Shown here: in pieces, positions 1 through 10,788 of the stretch
How positions within the stretch are numbered: position 1 is the first letter of the stretch
Layout: each line of letters begins with the position of its first letter
DNA from: Styela clava
Taxonomy: Eukaryota; Chordata; Ascidiacea; Stolidobranchia; Styelidae
Direction of reading: 5' to 3'
Length of the DNA: 64,000 nucleotides
NCBI RefSeq assembly: GCF_964204865.1
Contig: NC_135263.1
Location: forward strand, 15,049,426-15,113,425
The notes under the pieces: model-generated
The model's database searches: none
What the model saw: the letters and a program-made list of their open reading frames with translations, nothing else
Told to the model about the DNA's origin: nothing
Position numbers and translations under genes: made by a program

Positions 1-112
1 GAGAATAGTAAAAATCAACAGTGTCGGCTGGCGGGTGGTCGTTGGTAAAGCTCCTCAAGTGGTGGGAGCTATTTACCAACAAATTTATTTTCCTGGTAGT
101 ATTTCCTTTATT

Positions 113-357
113 GGACACGTAGTGGACATAGCGATCGTTTCAATATTATGTTGTTGTTGTTCTTATTCTTGTTGTTCTTTGACACGTTTTTAAATAGTTG
201 CTTTTCTCTTTGATTACTGTACCAATTGCTTTGATTGCAATTTTTAGTGAGTAAAGATTATATTTTTTGCTAGAGGGCTATTACTTTTATTTTTTGCTAT
301 GATGTCATCAAAATTATGTGGTGCTACGTGTCCATATATTTGAGCATAGCTCTCTAG
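113..357 (+). repeat. Dispersed repeat, copy 1
   Basis: This block is alignable by eye with 41993-42243 in the same orientation. Shared blocks are TGGACACGT, the GGACATA-CGATCG-TTTCAATATTATG stretch, GACACGTTTTT, CTTTCTCTT-GATTACTG, the GGCTATTAC block and a closing CGTGTCCATATATTTGAG. TGGACACGTAG near the start is the inverse of CTACGTGTCCA at 324-334, so the core may be a miniature inverted-repeat element. No clean target duplication is visible. The family is not recognised. Confidence 0.6.
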
Positions 358-489
358 GTAAAATAAAATAAGATATTCATATTTATCCTAGATAACAGCA
401 CGGTAAAACGATAATCATGTAGCGAACCATGACCTCCCCGCCAATTCTACTTCAGGTCCGGTATGAAAAGAATTATCCAGTTGATAATA

Positions 490-580
490 ATAGAATAGTA
501 TAAGTTTATTTCGACTCCATAATCAGTATAACAGACAATGAAATATTTGATATGGACAAATAAACAGAACTGATTATAGA
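490..580 (+). repeat. Dispersed repeat with TTTCGACTCCATAATCAG core
   Basis: The core TTATTTCGACTCCATAATCA and the following AT-rich sequence recur at 57783-57847 (+) and, inverted, at 58079-58125. Only one arm is visible here, so this is probably a truncated copy of an inverted-repeat element. Confidence 0.5.
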
Positions 581-2433
581 ATCAGGGGAGCAAACACAAA
601 CTTAAGTAAAGTTTAAAATGAACTGAATTTAGGATTTTGCCAAAAAGAAGTGGTCACTCACATGTACACACACACAACCACAAAGACATGCTACAGTAAG
701 AAAATGCGAGAAACTTAAGATAAATTACATATTAAACAAAAATAAATGAATTAAAAAAAAATAAAATTAACTAATAATTTCATGAAGGTCGCCAAATTGA
801 AGATCAATTTTCGAAACAAGAGTCAACAGTAAAGAAAAACAGTTATCAAAATGCCGATTATACTTGATATAGGTGTGTCCCAACTTTGACAACATGTTTC
901 GAAACAGTAATTTCAAAATTTCGAAACTAATTGAGACTTTCTGAAAGATTTTTTGGTGTCCAATTTAACCCTCTTTTTCCGCTGGTTACAATCGACTTTT
1001 TGTACCATTTTATAATATGTAATGACTAATTAACCAAACGTGCCAGGAACACCCCCAATATCTCTTTGAAAAGCCTATTTTCGCGTCTTCCTACTAAAAC
1101 GCGCCCAGATGACGTATCCGCAAACTGTTCGACCTTACGCCGGTAAGAAGAGAGAAATTTCAAAAAATTTTGAGAGAACGTTTCACACTCGCATCGCTCC
1201 GATGAACACGTGTTACAAAGAAACAAGATTTAAGCGCTCTGCTCAAAGAGCATTACGTCACCTTTGCAGAAAAACCAGACTCAGCTTCGCAAGCGAAGCG
1301 AAACGCGAAATATTCAATGATATGTAAGAGCATGTTCACGATAGTTGTCTGGAATCTTTGTTTGTTTATTATGTGCGCGAAATTGTTTCCCGCTCGATCA
1401 AATGACTCATCTTTGAAGTAATGACAAATACTTTCGTGTATCTCTAAGCTTTGAAATACCTACATAAATAAAATTCACCTAGTAGTAGATAAAAAATTTA
1501 CAAAAAAAAAAATTTTGACGGATCAAGCACGGATCATAGTTGGAAGCCAAAAATGATTTTAGTTAGTGCGGAATACTTCACAAAACATGAACATAAACGT
1601 AAAATAGTCCGAAAATACCTATTATTGTCATATTATGACCAAGGATGGTAGTACGAATATATATATCATTAGGAAAAAGAGAGTTAAAGGAGAGACAATT
1701 CCAAAGTTTGAGTCCAGTAAAAGATAGGAAATGCTTACTCACATTAACTCATGAAACGTATGAACAGCTTAGAATTACAGCTTAGAATTACTTCTTCGGT
1801 TGGAGATATTTTGAAAAGTAAATCGTGGAAGCAATTTTGTGACGCGTTATTATGAAAGTCAAAAGAGTCAGAATGAGCAACAGTATCGTAACTGTTCAGA
1901 TTGATTGACACACTGGGATACTTTGGCAGCAAGTTTCTTTTTGTTTTCTTAATAAAATGCACAATTTGTTATTTCCAAGAAAGATTTTCATCAAAGACAA
2001 GCCATAAGAATATATCGTCAGGCTAATAACCGAATTGCCTAAGTCATTTTTGGCGGTTTTGAGTTTTTTTTTTATAAAATAGGTATTTATGTAAAGCGAC
2101 GCACCTGTATGTTAACTCAGATTTTATTTTAAGAATTTTGAAACTCATAAAAATGAAGATTTTGTATGACATGCACATTTGTGCATATGTTTCGTCATAA
2201 TGAATTAGCATTGTTATCGCAGGACTAATGTGACGTCACAAAGGCAAAATAACCTCTGCGAAGTATTTTCGAGTTTTTGCATCTCAGATTCTAGCTCAGT
2301 GCTTATAAATTTGAATTTATACTACAGTAAAGGAAGGCGTGCACTTGTGATATTCACTGTCGGAGTCCAATTCACCTTGGTTGGCTTTTATATAATGGTG
2401 CATGCTGTTTTATATTTAATCTTAGTCTTAATA
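581..2433. other. Non-coding, nothing supported
   Basis: AT-rich sequence with short chance frames of 60-75 codons on both strands. None has a recognisable domain, splice context or coding bias. Confidence 0.5.
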
Positions 2434-2526
2434 GACCTTATTCATTAAAAACCCATCCTACGCGCAAAAAGAAAAGTGATGTGAAATTTTTTTTTTAACA
2501 TTAGCTCTTATGGGGAATGTGATCAC
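2434..2526 (+). repeat. Left TIR of DNA transposon, outer part
   Basis: Inverse of 12848-12940 with a few substitutions. It is separated from the rest of the arm by the BEL insertion and ends with the target duplication ATCAC (2522-2526). Confidence 0.85.
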
Positions 2527-3379
2527 TGTTACATCGAGAATCGCATTCACTTGATTTTTGTATTGACTTAAACATTGCGTCTGTTTAACTTGTGTAGTAA
2601 TTTATTTGTTATTGTTGACGTCGTAATTTCCCTTGATTGACAGTGTGCTTCTACACACTTTGTTACGAAACAATTGAGAGAGTCTTCGTGGCAATTGCTT
2701 GCCCAGACATGTCTCGCTTAGACATGGATAGTTTCGGTAATTTGCTTTAGATAGCGCTTTACTTTTGCAGAGAATGGCGCTCGTTTCGTTGTAATTTGTA
2801 AATAAGTTAAACTTGTTCAGCGACCTTGGCTTTCTGTTTTGACTATAGGACGATTAAATAATGTAGATTATGGCTGCCCACATAGGCCTATCTTAGGGAT
2901 ATTTTATGAGCATTAAATGGCCTTTTGTGATTGATTTTACAGTTATAGTTTATTTAATTGATTTGTTCGGATTTCATTGACGAATGATTTCATGTTCAAC
3001 TTATGATAATTTAAGCCTGGAATAGCAGACAAATTCGGTATGTTATAATTTGTAACTCTTTCTGATTTGAAGACTGCAAGTTATTCAATAGTAATTTGGT
3101 TCGACTTAATAATTAACTATGTTTGATAATTGTGTTCATAAATTTGAGTAGGCTTTCTAAGGGCCGAATTGTGTATGATTATTGATTTATTGCAAGTATT
3201 TTGTATTGATTTGGTTTTACGTTTGTATTAAGATAACCGTGTCAACTGTATACTTCGAGTTGTGTGATTTTCTGGATTGAGGATACAAACTTGGGGCTTG
3301 AAAGACCGCGTTATTGAACTGTTAATAAATATCTAGTGTGCAGTCGGTGTCGTCCAGGTCACAAAGAACGGCTGTTACA
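2527..3379 (+). repeat. 5' LTR of BEL/Pao element
   Basis: Begins TGTTACATCGAG and ends GGCTGTTACA, so it has the TG..CA ends of an LTR. It matches 9696-10548 base for base except at 2621. A polyadenylation signal AATAAA lies at 3324-3329, 50 bases before the LTR end, marking the likely end of R. Confidence 0.95.
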
Positions 3380-3381
3380 TT

Positions 3382-3427
3382 AAAGTTATCGAATTTTCGC
3401 AAATAAAGTTATCAAATTTATGCAAAT
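3382..3427 (+). repeat. Two 23-bp tandem repeats just after the 5' LTR
   Basis: Units at 3382-3404 and 3405-3427 share AAAGTTATC-AATTT--GCAAAT, and a third partial unit starts at 3428 (AAAGTCATC). They sit where the tRNA primer-binding site is expected. No TGG-initiated site complementary to a tRNA 3' end is visible directly after the LTR. Confidence 0.7.
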
Positions 3428-3568
3428 AAAGTCATCTGAGTTGCATAACAAAAGTTTCGTCGAATGCCGGCAGGAGTTCGGTAAATCGTCAAAATTGAAG
3501 AAATCATCCTAGTGTTGAACATTTAAACTTTTTTGTTTCATGTTTGATGAGCACTGTTATTGTACATT

Positions 3569-6500
3569 ATGGATGCGCAATCTGTTTCGAAATCAAATTT
3601 AGAAGAGTTACGTGCTCGTATAAAGGAATTATATCAAGATGCTGAGAGACTTATGTCAGACTACAAAAATCGAGATTTGTTGAAATTGAAAAGTGCTGAC
3701 ATTGACAAACGGTTCACCGAGTATTCAAATGCTCATGAAATTCATGTGAGTACTTTACGTTCTGAAGAAGATCGGAGAAATGTCAGCGAATTTTTCCAGT
3801 GTGAACTGCGCGAGTTTCAAGAATTTAATGTGCACTTACGTGATTGGTTCAAAAAGAGTGACGCTGATGGTCATAAATCATCGACACATAGCCCTGAAGC
3901 ACGTTCTGTAATTTCTGGAAAAAGTTCCCGTCGTTCGTGTGCCAGTTCAAGTTCGAGTACTAAGCGTACAGAAGCCATTGCCATCAGAGAACTTGCTCAT
4001 GCTAGTATTTGGCAGCAAGTAGAAAAGGATGCCGCAAAAAAGCGAGAAGATGATGCGAAAATGGCAGCGGAGAAAATGAAATTAGATGCCCAACTTGAAG
4101 CCGAAAGGCTAGAGCAAGAAGCACAAAAGCCTAAACAAGAGGCTGCACAGCAAGAGCGAGAAGCTCGAATGAAGGCTGAAAAGCTGAAACGCGATGCTGA
4201 AATAAGAGCTAGACAAATTGAAGAAGATGCTCACAGTGGAACAAAGCGTTTGGAATTGAAGCATGCATATGAATCAGCCTGTATAGCAGCCGATGTATGG
4301 GAAAATGCTTCGCAGGGAGACGAAGGTATGTCATTATATGAAAATATGTCTCGTTCACATTCACCTAATCAAATCCAAGAAGTACCAGTGAATGAAGTAG
4401 GAGTGCCGGTATTAAAGCCTCCTGATGTGAGACCTAAATTGCCAGCATTAGATTTGTTATCACAATCTCGAGTCAGAATGGAAAATCCTGTACTAAATGT
4501 TAGAAGACCTGCTTCTACTGATAATGTGCGAGATGCTGTGAATGTGAATATTCCTGATCAGTATGAATCAGTGAACCGACCTCCGTACACAGAACCACAC
4601 ATCCCACAACAAAGAAACACGCATGATCAATCGTCACCGAATGTGGAAAGTTTATTGGGCAATATGGCATCTATGTTGCAAGACGGAATTGATAGACCTC
4701 GACCTGAATTATTGCATTTTAGTGGAATAGAGACTGAATATGTCCGGTTTATCACTAACTTCAACCTAAATATTGATAGAAGAGTACATGATACAAGTAC
4801 AAAGTTGTCATATTTGGTACAATACTGCGAAGGTGATGCGAGGGAACTGATTATGCACTGTACAATGTTGCCACCCGATGAAGGTTATAAAGAGGCATGC
4901 GATTTGCTCAGAAAGACATACGGTCGACCAATGCTTGTGGCTAGAAAATATTCGGAAAAGTTGACTAAAGGACCATGGTTGAAACCTGGAGATAACGAAG
5001 GTTTGTTACGTCTTTCTCAAACGTTAGAAGAATGTTTAGTCACTTTGACTCATTTGAAATATTTTGGGGATTTGGATAATTTTGATACTATTTTGTCCAT
5101 CGTATTACGACTTCCTCTCAAGTTGCAGAACAACTGGGAAGAATCAGTGGCAGAATTAGATGGACAAGATAGAGAAGTGAGATTTAAAGATCTTGTTCGA
5201 TTTATGAAGAAAAAGGCTGCGGCTGCAAATACGCCTTATGGAAAAGCCTTGAGAGCTCGAAGAGAGCAAGAACAGCAATATCGTTTACGATTTCAATCAT
5301 CGAATAGGCGAAAGATTCACGCTCATTCAACTGCTGTGAATTCAGCTGTTGACAGCAGTGTTACCAGTGCAAAACATATTGAAAAGGGAAGAGATGTCTG
5401 TCCTGACTGTTTAAAGACGTCACACAAACTTGTTGACTGTTACAAATTCCTGCAGAAGTCACACGGTGACCGCTTGAAGATTGTTAGAAAGGCAAGATTG
5501 TGCGATAATTGTTTTGTATATGGTCATATGTCGAGAAATTGTCGTAAACCACCTGCTTGTATTGTTGACGGGTGTAGGTTGAAACATAATACTTTATTGC
5601 ACAGAAGAGAACAAGAGACATGTACCCAGACAGAAAATGCTGCTGGTATAAATGGGTCAAAAGTTGAAGCATATGCGACTTCAAAAAGCTCAGCAGGATG
5701 TTTTTTGAATATTGTACCTGTCAAGATCTGTGCCAACAGAAGAGAAATAAAAACGTATGCATTTCTAGATGAAGGCTCTACTGCTTGCTTATGCGATGAG
5801 CGACTTCTTGATCTATTGAAGTTGAGAGGCAGGAAAACGCAGTTTTCGTTGACAACTGTGAATGCGATACCAACATCACAAGATGGTTATGCGGTTGAAT
5901 TTACTGTAAAATCACTTGATGGTAGAGAAAGTGTTGATTTATCTCATGTGCTAACTGTTGATAGACTGCCTGTTAAAGCTAATGAAGCACAATTTGATGT
6001 ACAAAGTTATGCACATTTGAAGGGATTGAAGATTCCTACTCTGCCGTGTAAAGATGTGATGTTGATGATTGGGGTGAATGTCCCTAAAGTGTTTTGGACA
6101 ATGGATGAGAGACGAGGGAAACACAATGAACCTTCGGCGAAGAAATCCATTTTAGGATGGTCATTGGTTGGACCAGCTTTATCTCACGAGAGAAACAGTG
6201 ATGTTCACATTCATTGCGTTCAAGTGCAAGAGGGAGACTTGCTGAGTCAGCAAATCAAATGTTTGTGGGAAAGTGATTTTAAAGACGCTTCACTGTCACC
6301 TATTCCATCGATGTCTAAGGAAGACAAATATGCATTGCAATTGATGGAAGATTCAGTTGAGATCGTGGACGGACATTATCAGTTACCATTGCCATGGAAG
6401 CCAGGATGTCCTGATTTGCCAGACAATCGAAGTGTTGCGATGAAACGCTTAAAGTACATTGAACGAAAATTGAAGAGTGATCCTGTTTTGAAAAAGAAGT

Positions 6501-7645
6501 ACTGTGATACTATGGAAAAATATATTAGTCTTGGATTTGCAAAACGTATCCCGAATGAATATAAAGTTGGCAATAAAGGTGCAGTTTGGTACTTGCCTCA
6601 TCACCCTGTGGTTTCTGAACAAAAGCCAGGCAAGGTACGCGTTGTCTTTGACGCTGCATCACGGTGTATGAATACTTCCTTGAATGACCAACTATTGAGA
6701 GGCCCGGATACGGCAAATTCTCTACTTGGAACACTTCTCCGCTTTAGACAACATGAAATAGCTATTGTGGCTGACATCGAAGCAATGTTCCATCAGGTGA
6801 AAGTGCACCCAAAGGATTGGAATGTATTGCGATTTATGTGGTGGCCTGGAGGTGATTTGTCACAGGATCCATCAGAATATTTTATGGTCAGGCACATATT
6901 TGGTAGCGTCTCATCTCCATTTTGCGCTAATTGGAGTTTGAAGAAGACGGCTCAAGATCACCAAGATGAATTTGACGAAAAAGTTGTCAAAGGAGTTGAG
7001 CGAAATTTTTATGTTGATGATTACCTGAATGGCTCATCTACTGTAAACCAGGGAATTCATATTGTTCGAGAAACGAATAAATTGCTGGAGAAAAAAGGAT
7101 TTCATCTAGCAAAGTGGAAAAGTTCCAATCCTGAAGTTCTGTCTGAGATCCCTGCTAAAGACAGAGCAGACTCTGCGTCAAGTGTAAATTTAGAACCTGA
7201 AAAGATCGATCGAGTACTCGGAATAAAGTGGAATATCCAAGAAGATTGTTTTGGATTTGATGTTAATGTGAAATCAAAACCCGCAACAAAACGAGGGATT
7301 TTGTCTGTACTCAGTTCGATATTTGACCCGATGGGAATAGTGGCACCTGTAATACTTAAATCAAGGATATTGATGCAGCAGTTATGTCGAAATAATTATG
7401 GATGGGACGATGAAATATCGAATAGTGAAAATTTATTGTGGAACAGATGGCTCGAAGATATTCCTGGACTTGAGAATATATTCATGCAAAGATGTTTTGC
7501 GCCTTCTGGTTTTGGCAATATTGTGACTCGTCAAATACACCATTTTGCAGATGGCTCTGCAGTTGCCTATGGAACGGTATCGTATTTGCGATTAATCAAT
7601 GAAGATGGGAAGATTCATGTTGCGTTTCTTTTAGGAAAAGCTTGA
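3569..7645 (+). CDS. BEL/Pao Gag-Pol, N-terminal part to in-frame stop (Gag, protease, RT, start of RNase H)
   Basis: This is the retrotransposon polyprotein, 1,358 codons from the ATG at 3569 to a TGA at 7643-7645. In order: a charged Ala/Glu/Lys-rich coiled-coil region (about residues 155-250); a DUF1759-like Gag block from about 377; three zinc-binding motifs, CPDC-X4-H-X4-C near 610, CDNC-X4-H-X4-C near 644 and C-X4-C-X3-H-X4-H near 663; an aspartic protease with FLDEGS near 731 (DEG rather than the more usual DSG/DTG); reverse transcriptase with VRVVFDA near 1022, ADIEAMFHQV near 1068 and the catalytic YVDD near 1147; and an RNase H start with FADGS near 1326. The stop falls inside RNase H. 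The same frame continues without shift to 9610. A TTG lies upstream at 3560, but the ATG is the sensible eukaryotic start. Confidence 0.93.
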   Translation: MDAQSVSKSNLEELRARIKELYQDAERLMSDYKNRDLLKLKSADIDKRFTEYSNAHEIHVSTLRSEEDRRNVSEFFQCELREFQEFNVHLRDWFKKSDADGHKSSTHSPEARSVISGKSSRRSCASSSSSTKRTEAIAIRELAHASIWQQVEKDAAKKREDDAKMAAEKMKLDAQLEAERLEQEAQKPKQEAAQQEREARMKAEKLKRDAEIRARQIEEDAHSGTKRLELKHAYESACIAADVWENASQGDEGMSLYENMSRSHSPNQIQEVPVNEVGVPVLKPPDVRPKLPALDLLSQSRVRMENPVLNVRRPASTDNVRDAVNVNIPDQYESVNRPPYTEPHIPQQRNTHDQSSPNVESLLGNMASMLQDGIDRPRPELLHFSGIETEYVRFITNFNLNIDRRVHDTSTKLSYLVQYCEGDARELIMHCTMLPPDEGYKEACDLLRKTYGRPMLVARKYSEKLTKGPWLKPGDNEGLLRLSQTLEECLVTLTHLKYFGDLDNFDTILSIVLRLPLKLQNNWEESVAELDGQDREVRFKDLVRFMKKKAAAANTPYGKALRARREQEQQYRLRFQSSNRRKIHAHSTAVNSAVDSSVTSAKHIEKGRDVCPDCLKTSHKLVDCYKFLQKSHGDRLKIVRKARLCDNCFVYGHMSRNCRKPPACIVDGCRLKHNTLLHRREQETCTQTENAAGINGSKVEAYATSKSSAGCFLNIVPVKICANRREIKTYAFLDEGSTACLCDERLLDLLKLRGRKTQFSLTTVNAIPTSQDGYAVEFTVKSLDGRESVDLSHVLTVDRLPVKANEAQFDVQSYAHLKGLKIPTLPCKDVMLMIGVNVPKVFWTMDERRGKHNEPSAKKSILGWSLVGPALSHERNSDVHIHCVQVQEGDLLSQQIKCLWESDFKDASLSPIPSMSKEDKYALQLMEDSVEIVDGHYQLPLPWKPGCPDLPDNRSVAMKRLKYIERKLKSDPVLKKKYCDTMEKYISLGFAKRIPNEYKVGNKGAVWYLPHHPVVSEQKPGKVRVVFDAASRCMNTSLNDQLLRGPDTANSLLGTLLRFRQHEIAIVADIEAMFHQVKVHPKDWNVLRFMWWPGGDLSQDPSEYFMVRHIFGSVSSPFCANWSLKKTAQDHQDEFDEKVVKGVERNFYVDDYLNGSSTVNQGIHIVRETNKLLEKKGFHLAKWKSSNPEVLSEIPAKDRADSASSVNLEPEKIDRVLGIKWNIQEDCFGFDVNVKSKPATKRGILSVLSSIFDPMGIVAPVILKSRILMQQLCRNNYGWDDEISNSENLLWNRWLEDIPGLENIFMQRCFAPSGFGNIVTRQIHHFADGSAVAYGTVSYLRLINEDGKIHVAFLLGKA

Positions 7646-9610
7646 CTTGCACCCATCAAAACTGTTTCAATACCACGGCTGGAGTTGACTGCTGCCGCTC
7701 TTGCAGTCAAATTAGATTTATTCCTGAGACGTGAATTAGACTTCGAAGAAATAGAGTCGATGTTTTGGACAGACTCAACTTCCGTGCTTTTGAGTATTAA
7801 TAATACATCACGAAGATTTCCAACATTTGTGGCAAATCGACTTGCAAAGATTGAAGAGGGATCGAATGCTTTGCAGTGGAGATATGTACCTACAGATTTG
7901 AATCCGGCAGACGATGCATCCAGAGGGTTGTCGGTACAATCGTTGATGGATGAACGATGGCTGAAGGGACCATCATTTCTCCAAGAGCAAGAGGAACATT
8001 GGCCTAAACCGCCAGTACAGTTACCTGAGCTTCCTGATGAATTTGTAAGATGCAAGCCACGAGTTGTTGCGAATTATGTTTCTGATTCCGCTTTGAAGCC
8101 AATTGATAAATTCATTTCATATTTCTCAACATGGTATAAATTGAAAAAGGCAAGTGCATGGATGATTCGATTCAAAGACTATCTTCATAAGAAGAAGAAG
8201 AATTATAAGTGCAATGAGAAACTTGAAGTTGAAGAATTGCGAGTTGCTGGAGACGACATTTTGAAATACATACAGAGACAAGAATTTGGCGAAGTTATTG
8301 ATGCCTTGCTGAACGACAATCATAGAAGTACATCTGGGAAACAAGTACTGAAGAGATTGAAGATTGCAAATTTTCTGCATAAACTCAATCCGATTGTGAA
8401 AGATGGCTTCATCAGAGTTGGTGGGAGATTGAGAAATGCACCGGTTGATTTTGATGTTAAACATCCGATTATACTTCCACATAAGCATCATGTAACTGAG
8501 ATGATTATAGGAGAACATCATGTATCTACACATCATTCTGGTATGGGGAGTACATGGACTTCTCTGAGACAACGATTTTGGATCGTTAAAGGAGGCGCTA
8601 TGGTGAAATCTGTTATCAGAAAATGCATATTTTGTCGAAGAAGAAGTTCACCTGTGAGTAAACAGATTATGGCAGATCTTCCGAAAGAAAGAGTCACACC
8701 AGGTGAAAGACCATTTACCTATGTTGGAGTGGATTACTTCGGACATTTTCTTGTAAAGCAAGGACGAAGTACTGTCAAGAGGTGGGGCTGTATATTTACA
8801 TGCATGACAACTCGTGCCGTACACTTGGAAGTTGCATACTCGATGGATGCAGATTCATTCATAAATGCGTTAAGAAGATTTATTGCACGTAGAAGTAGAC
8901 CATTCAAGTTCATCTGTGACAACGGTAGTAACTTCGTTGCAGCAAATAAAATCCTACGTAAAGAGATAGAAGTTTGGAATTCAAGCAAAGTTGGACAATT
9001 TTTGCGTCAGGAGAATATTAAATTTCAATTCAATCCACCTACTGCTTCTAATTTTGGAGGATGTTACGAAAGATTAATTCGATCAGTTCGAAAGATTTTG
9101 GTTGCTCTCTTACACGATCAGTTGGTGTCAGATGAAGTTTTGGCTACTATGTTTTGTGAAGTGGAATCACAGTTGAATTCCAGACCCATCACTCCAATAA
9201 GTTTCGATCCGAAAGATGATGAGCCACTCACTCCAAATCACTTGCTGTTACTGAATCCTACAAGTAATTTACCTCCTGGCATATTCGACAAAAAGGACTG
9301 TTACACTCGACGAAGATGGCGACAAATTCAGTATTTAGCTGATCAGTTTTGGATCAGATGGACCAAAGAATACTTACCCACACTTCAAACACGACAGAAA
9401 TGGACTTCTAAAGAACGTAATATGGAAGTTGGTGATATTGTGCTACTTGTAGACAATACTATACCCAGAGGGAAGTGGCAGACTGGACGTGTTATGGAAA
9501 CTACACCTGATAAACTTGGAGCAGTGCGTCAAGTTACTGTGAAGACATCCAGGGGTTTACTGAGAAGGCCAATTGCAAAGTTGTGCTTGATTCATAAAGT
9601 TAATGAGTAA
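7646..9610 (+). CDS. BEL/Pao Pol, C-terminal part after in-frame stop (RNase H remainder, integrase)
   Basis: This continues in the same reading frame after the TGA at 7643-7645, with no start codon of its own in a natural position. It holds the rest of RNase H (RLELTAA; FWTDSTSVL near 7770; LNPADDASRG near 7900), the integrase zinc domain (His pair near 8486-8525, CIFC near 8623), the integrase core with D in GVDYFG near 8730, D in CDNGSNF near 8920 and E in GGCYERL near 9068, and the BEL-type C-terminal domain (RRRWRQIQYLADQFW; GDIVLLVDN; GKWQTGRV). All three catalytic acidic residues are present. The single stop upstream is the only visible break in the element. Confidence 0.93.
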   Translation, partial: LAPIKTVSIPRLELTAAALAVKLDLFLRRELDFEEIESMFWTDSTSVLLSINNTSRRFPTFVANRLAKIEEGSNALQWRYVPTDLNPADDASRGLSVQSLMDERWLKGPSFLQEQEEHWPKPPVQLPELPDEFVRCKPRVVANYVSDSALKPIDKFISYFSTWYKLKKASAWMIRFKDYLHKKKKNYKCNEKLEVEELRVAGDDILKYIQRQEFGEVIDALLNDNHRSTSGKQVLKRLKIANFLHKLNPIVKDGFIRVGGRLRNAPVDFDVKHPIILPHKHHVTEMIIGEHHVSTHHSGMGSTWTSLRQRFWIVKGGAMVKSVIRKCIFCRRRSSPVSKQIMADLPKERVTPGERPFTYVGVDYFGHFLVKQGRSTVKRWGCIFTCMTTRAVHLEVAYSMDADSFINALRRFIARRSRPFKFICDNGSNFVAANKILRKEIEVWNSSKVGQFLRQENIKFQFNPPTASNFGGCYERLIRSVRKILVALLHDQLVSDEVLATMFCEVESQLNSRPITPISFDPKDDEPLTPNHLLLLNPTSNLPPGIFDKKDCYTRRRWRQIQYLADQFWIRWTKEYLPTLQTRQKWTSKERNMEVGDIVLLVDNTIPRGKWQTGRVMETTPDKLGAVRQVTVKTSRGLLRRPIAKLCLIHKVNE

Positions 9611-9688
9611 AATGTTTTCAAGTGTGTGATATCCTCGATGTAAGAAATTTGTGAGTAAGATGTTTTCACTGGGTTCCAACATCTGGCT

Positions 9689-9695
9689 GGGGGAA
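9689..9695 (+). other. Polypurine tract
   Basis: GGGGGAA lies immediately 5' of the 3' LTR at 9696. This is the expected site and composition for the plus-strand primer of reverse transcription. Confidence 0.75.
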
Positions 9696-10548
9696 TGTTA
9701 CATCGAGAATCGCATTCACTTGATTTTTGTATTGACTTAAACATTGCGTCTGTTTAACTTGTGTAGTAATTTATTTGTTATTGTTGACGCCGTAATTTCC
9801 CTTGATTGACAGTGTGCTTCTACACACTTTGTTACGAAACAATTGAGAGAGTCTTCGTGGCAATTGCTTGCCCAGACATGTCTCGCTTAGACATGGATAG
9901 TTTCGGTAATTTGCTTTAGATAGCGCTTTACTTTTGCAGAGAATGGCGCTCGTTTCGTTGTAATTTGTAAATAAGTTAAACTTGTTCAGCGACCTTGGCT
10001 TTCTGTTTTGACTATAGGACGATTAAATAATGTAGATTATGGCTGCCCACATAGGCCTATCTTAGGGATATTTTATGAGCATTAAATGGCCTTTTGTGAT
10101 TGATTTTACAGTTATAGTTTATTTAATTGATTTGTTCGGATTTCATTGACGAATGATTTCATGTTCAACTTATGATAATTTAAGCCTGGAATAGCAGACA
10201 AATTCGGTATGTTATAATTTGTAACTCTTTCTGATTTGAAGACTGCAAGTTATTCAATAGTAATTTGGTTCGACTTAATAATTAACTATGTTTGATAATT
10301 GTGTTCATAAATTTGAGTAGGCTTTCTAAGGGCCGAATTGTGTATGATTATTGATTTATTGCAAGTATTTTGTATTGATTTGGTTTTACGTTTGTATTAA
10401 GATAACCGTGTCAACTGTATACTTCGAGTTGTGTGATTTTCTGGATTGAGGATACAAACTTGGGGCTTGAAAGACCGCGTTATTGAACTGTTAATAAATA
10501 TCTAGTGTGCAGTCGGTGTCGTCCAGGTCACAAAGAACGGCTGTTACA
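9696..10548 (+). repeat. 3' LTR of BEL/Pao element
   Basis: An 853-bp direct repeat of 2527-3379 with one visible difference (C9790). AATAAA at 10493-10498 is the likely polyadenylation signal. The LTR is followed by the target duplication ATCAC. Confidence 0.95.
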
Positions 10549-10788
10549 ATCACCAGAGCAGAAATTTGCATTTTTTGTAATTTTCTAGATATCTTTCATT
10601 GTATACGTGAGCAGTTTTGAGGATAGAATATTTTTTACATCATTTTTTGATATTTTTATTCTGATAAACATGGTCAAAATTTTTGATAATCGTTCATTGA
10701 AATTTTAATGAGCGCGGTGTTTCCGATGACGTCATTCTCACTAGACCATGAGATTCTGCCAACGCGCCGTGCTCTGTGGGATATGCGC
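10549..10788 (+). repeat. Left TIR of DNA transposon, inner part
   Basis: Starts with the BEL target duplication ATCAC and continues as the inverse of 12612-12852. Homology stops at ATATGCGC (10781-10788). It contains the palindrome TGACGTCA, also present in the right arm. Confidence 0.85.

Larger units (their letters stand above)
2527..10548 (+). mobile_element. BEL/Pao LTR retrotransposon, full length
   Basis: An 8,022-bp element with two 853-bp LTRs, a polypurine tract and one gag-pol frame in the order zinc knuckles, protease, reverse transcriptase, RNase H, integrase. It is flanked by the 5-bp duplication ATCAC (2522-2526 and 10549-10553), the usual size for BEL/Pao. The LTRs differ at one site by eye (T2621 versus C9790), so insertion is recent. 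There is no room for an env gene: the pol stop at 9610 lies 85 bases before the 3' LTR. The frame carries one in-frame stop, so this copy cannot make an intact polyprotein without readthrough. Confidence 0.95.

Noticed and set aside
3560-3568. TTG upstream of the BEL polyprotein ATG as a start
   Set aside because: Non-ATG start in a eukaryotic element with a good ATG nine bases later. The same reasoning moved the starts of MS4A-like copies 1, 2, 3 and the divergent paralogue to their ATG codons.
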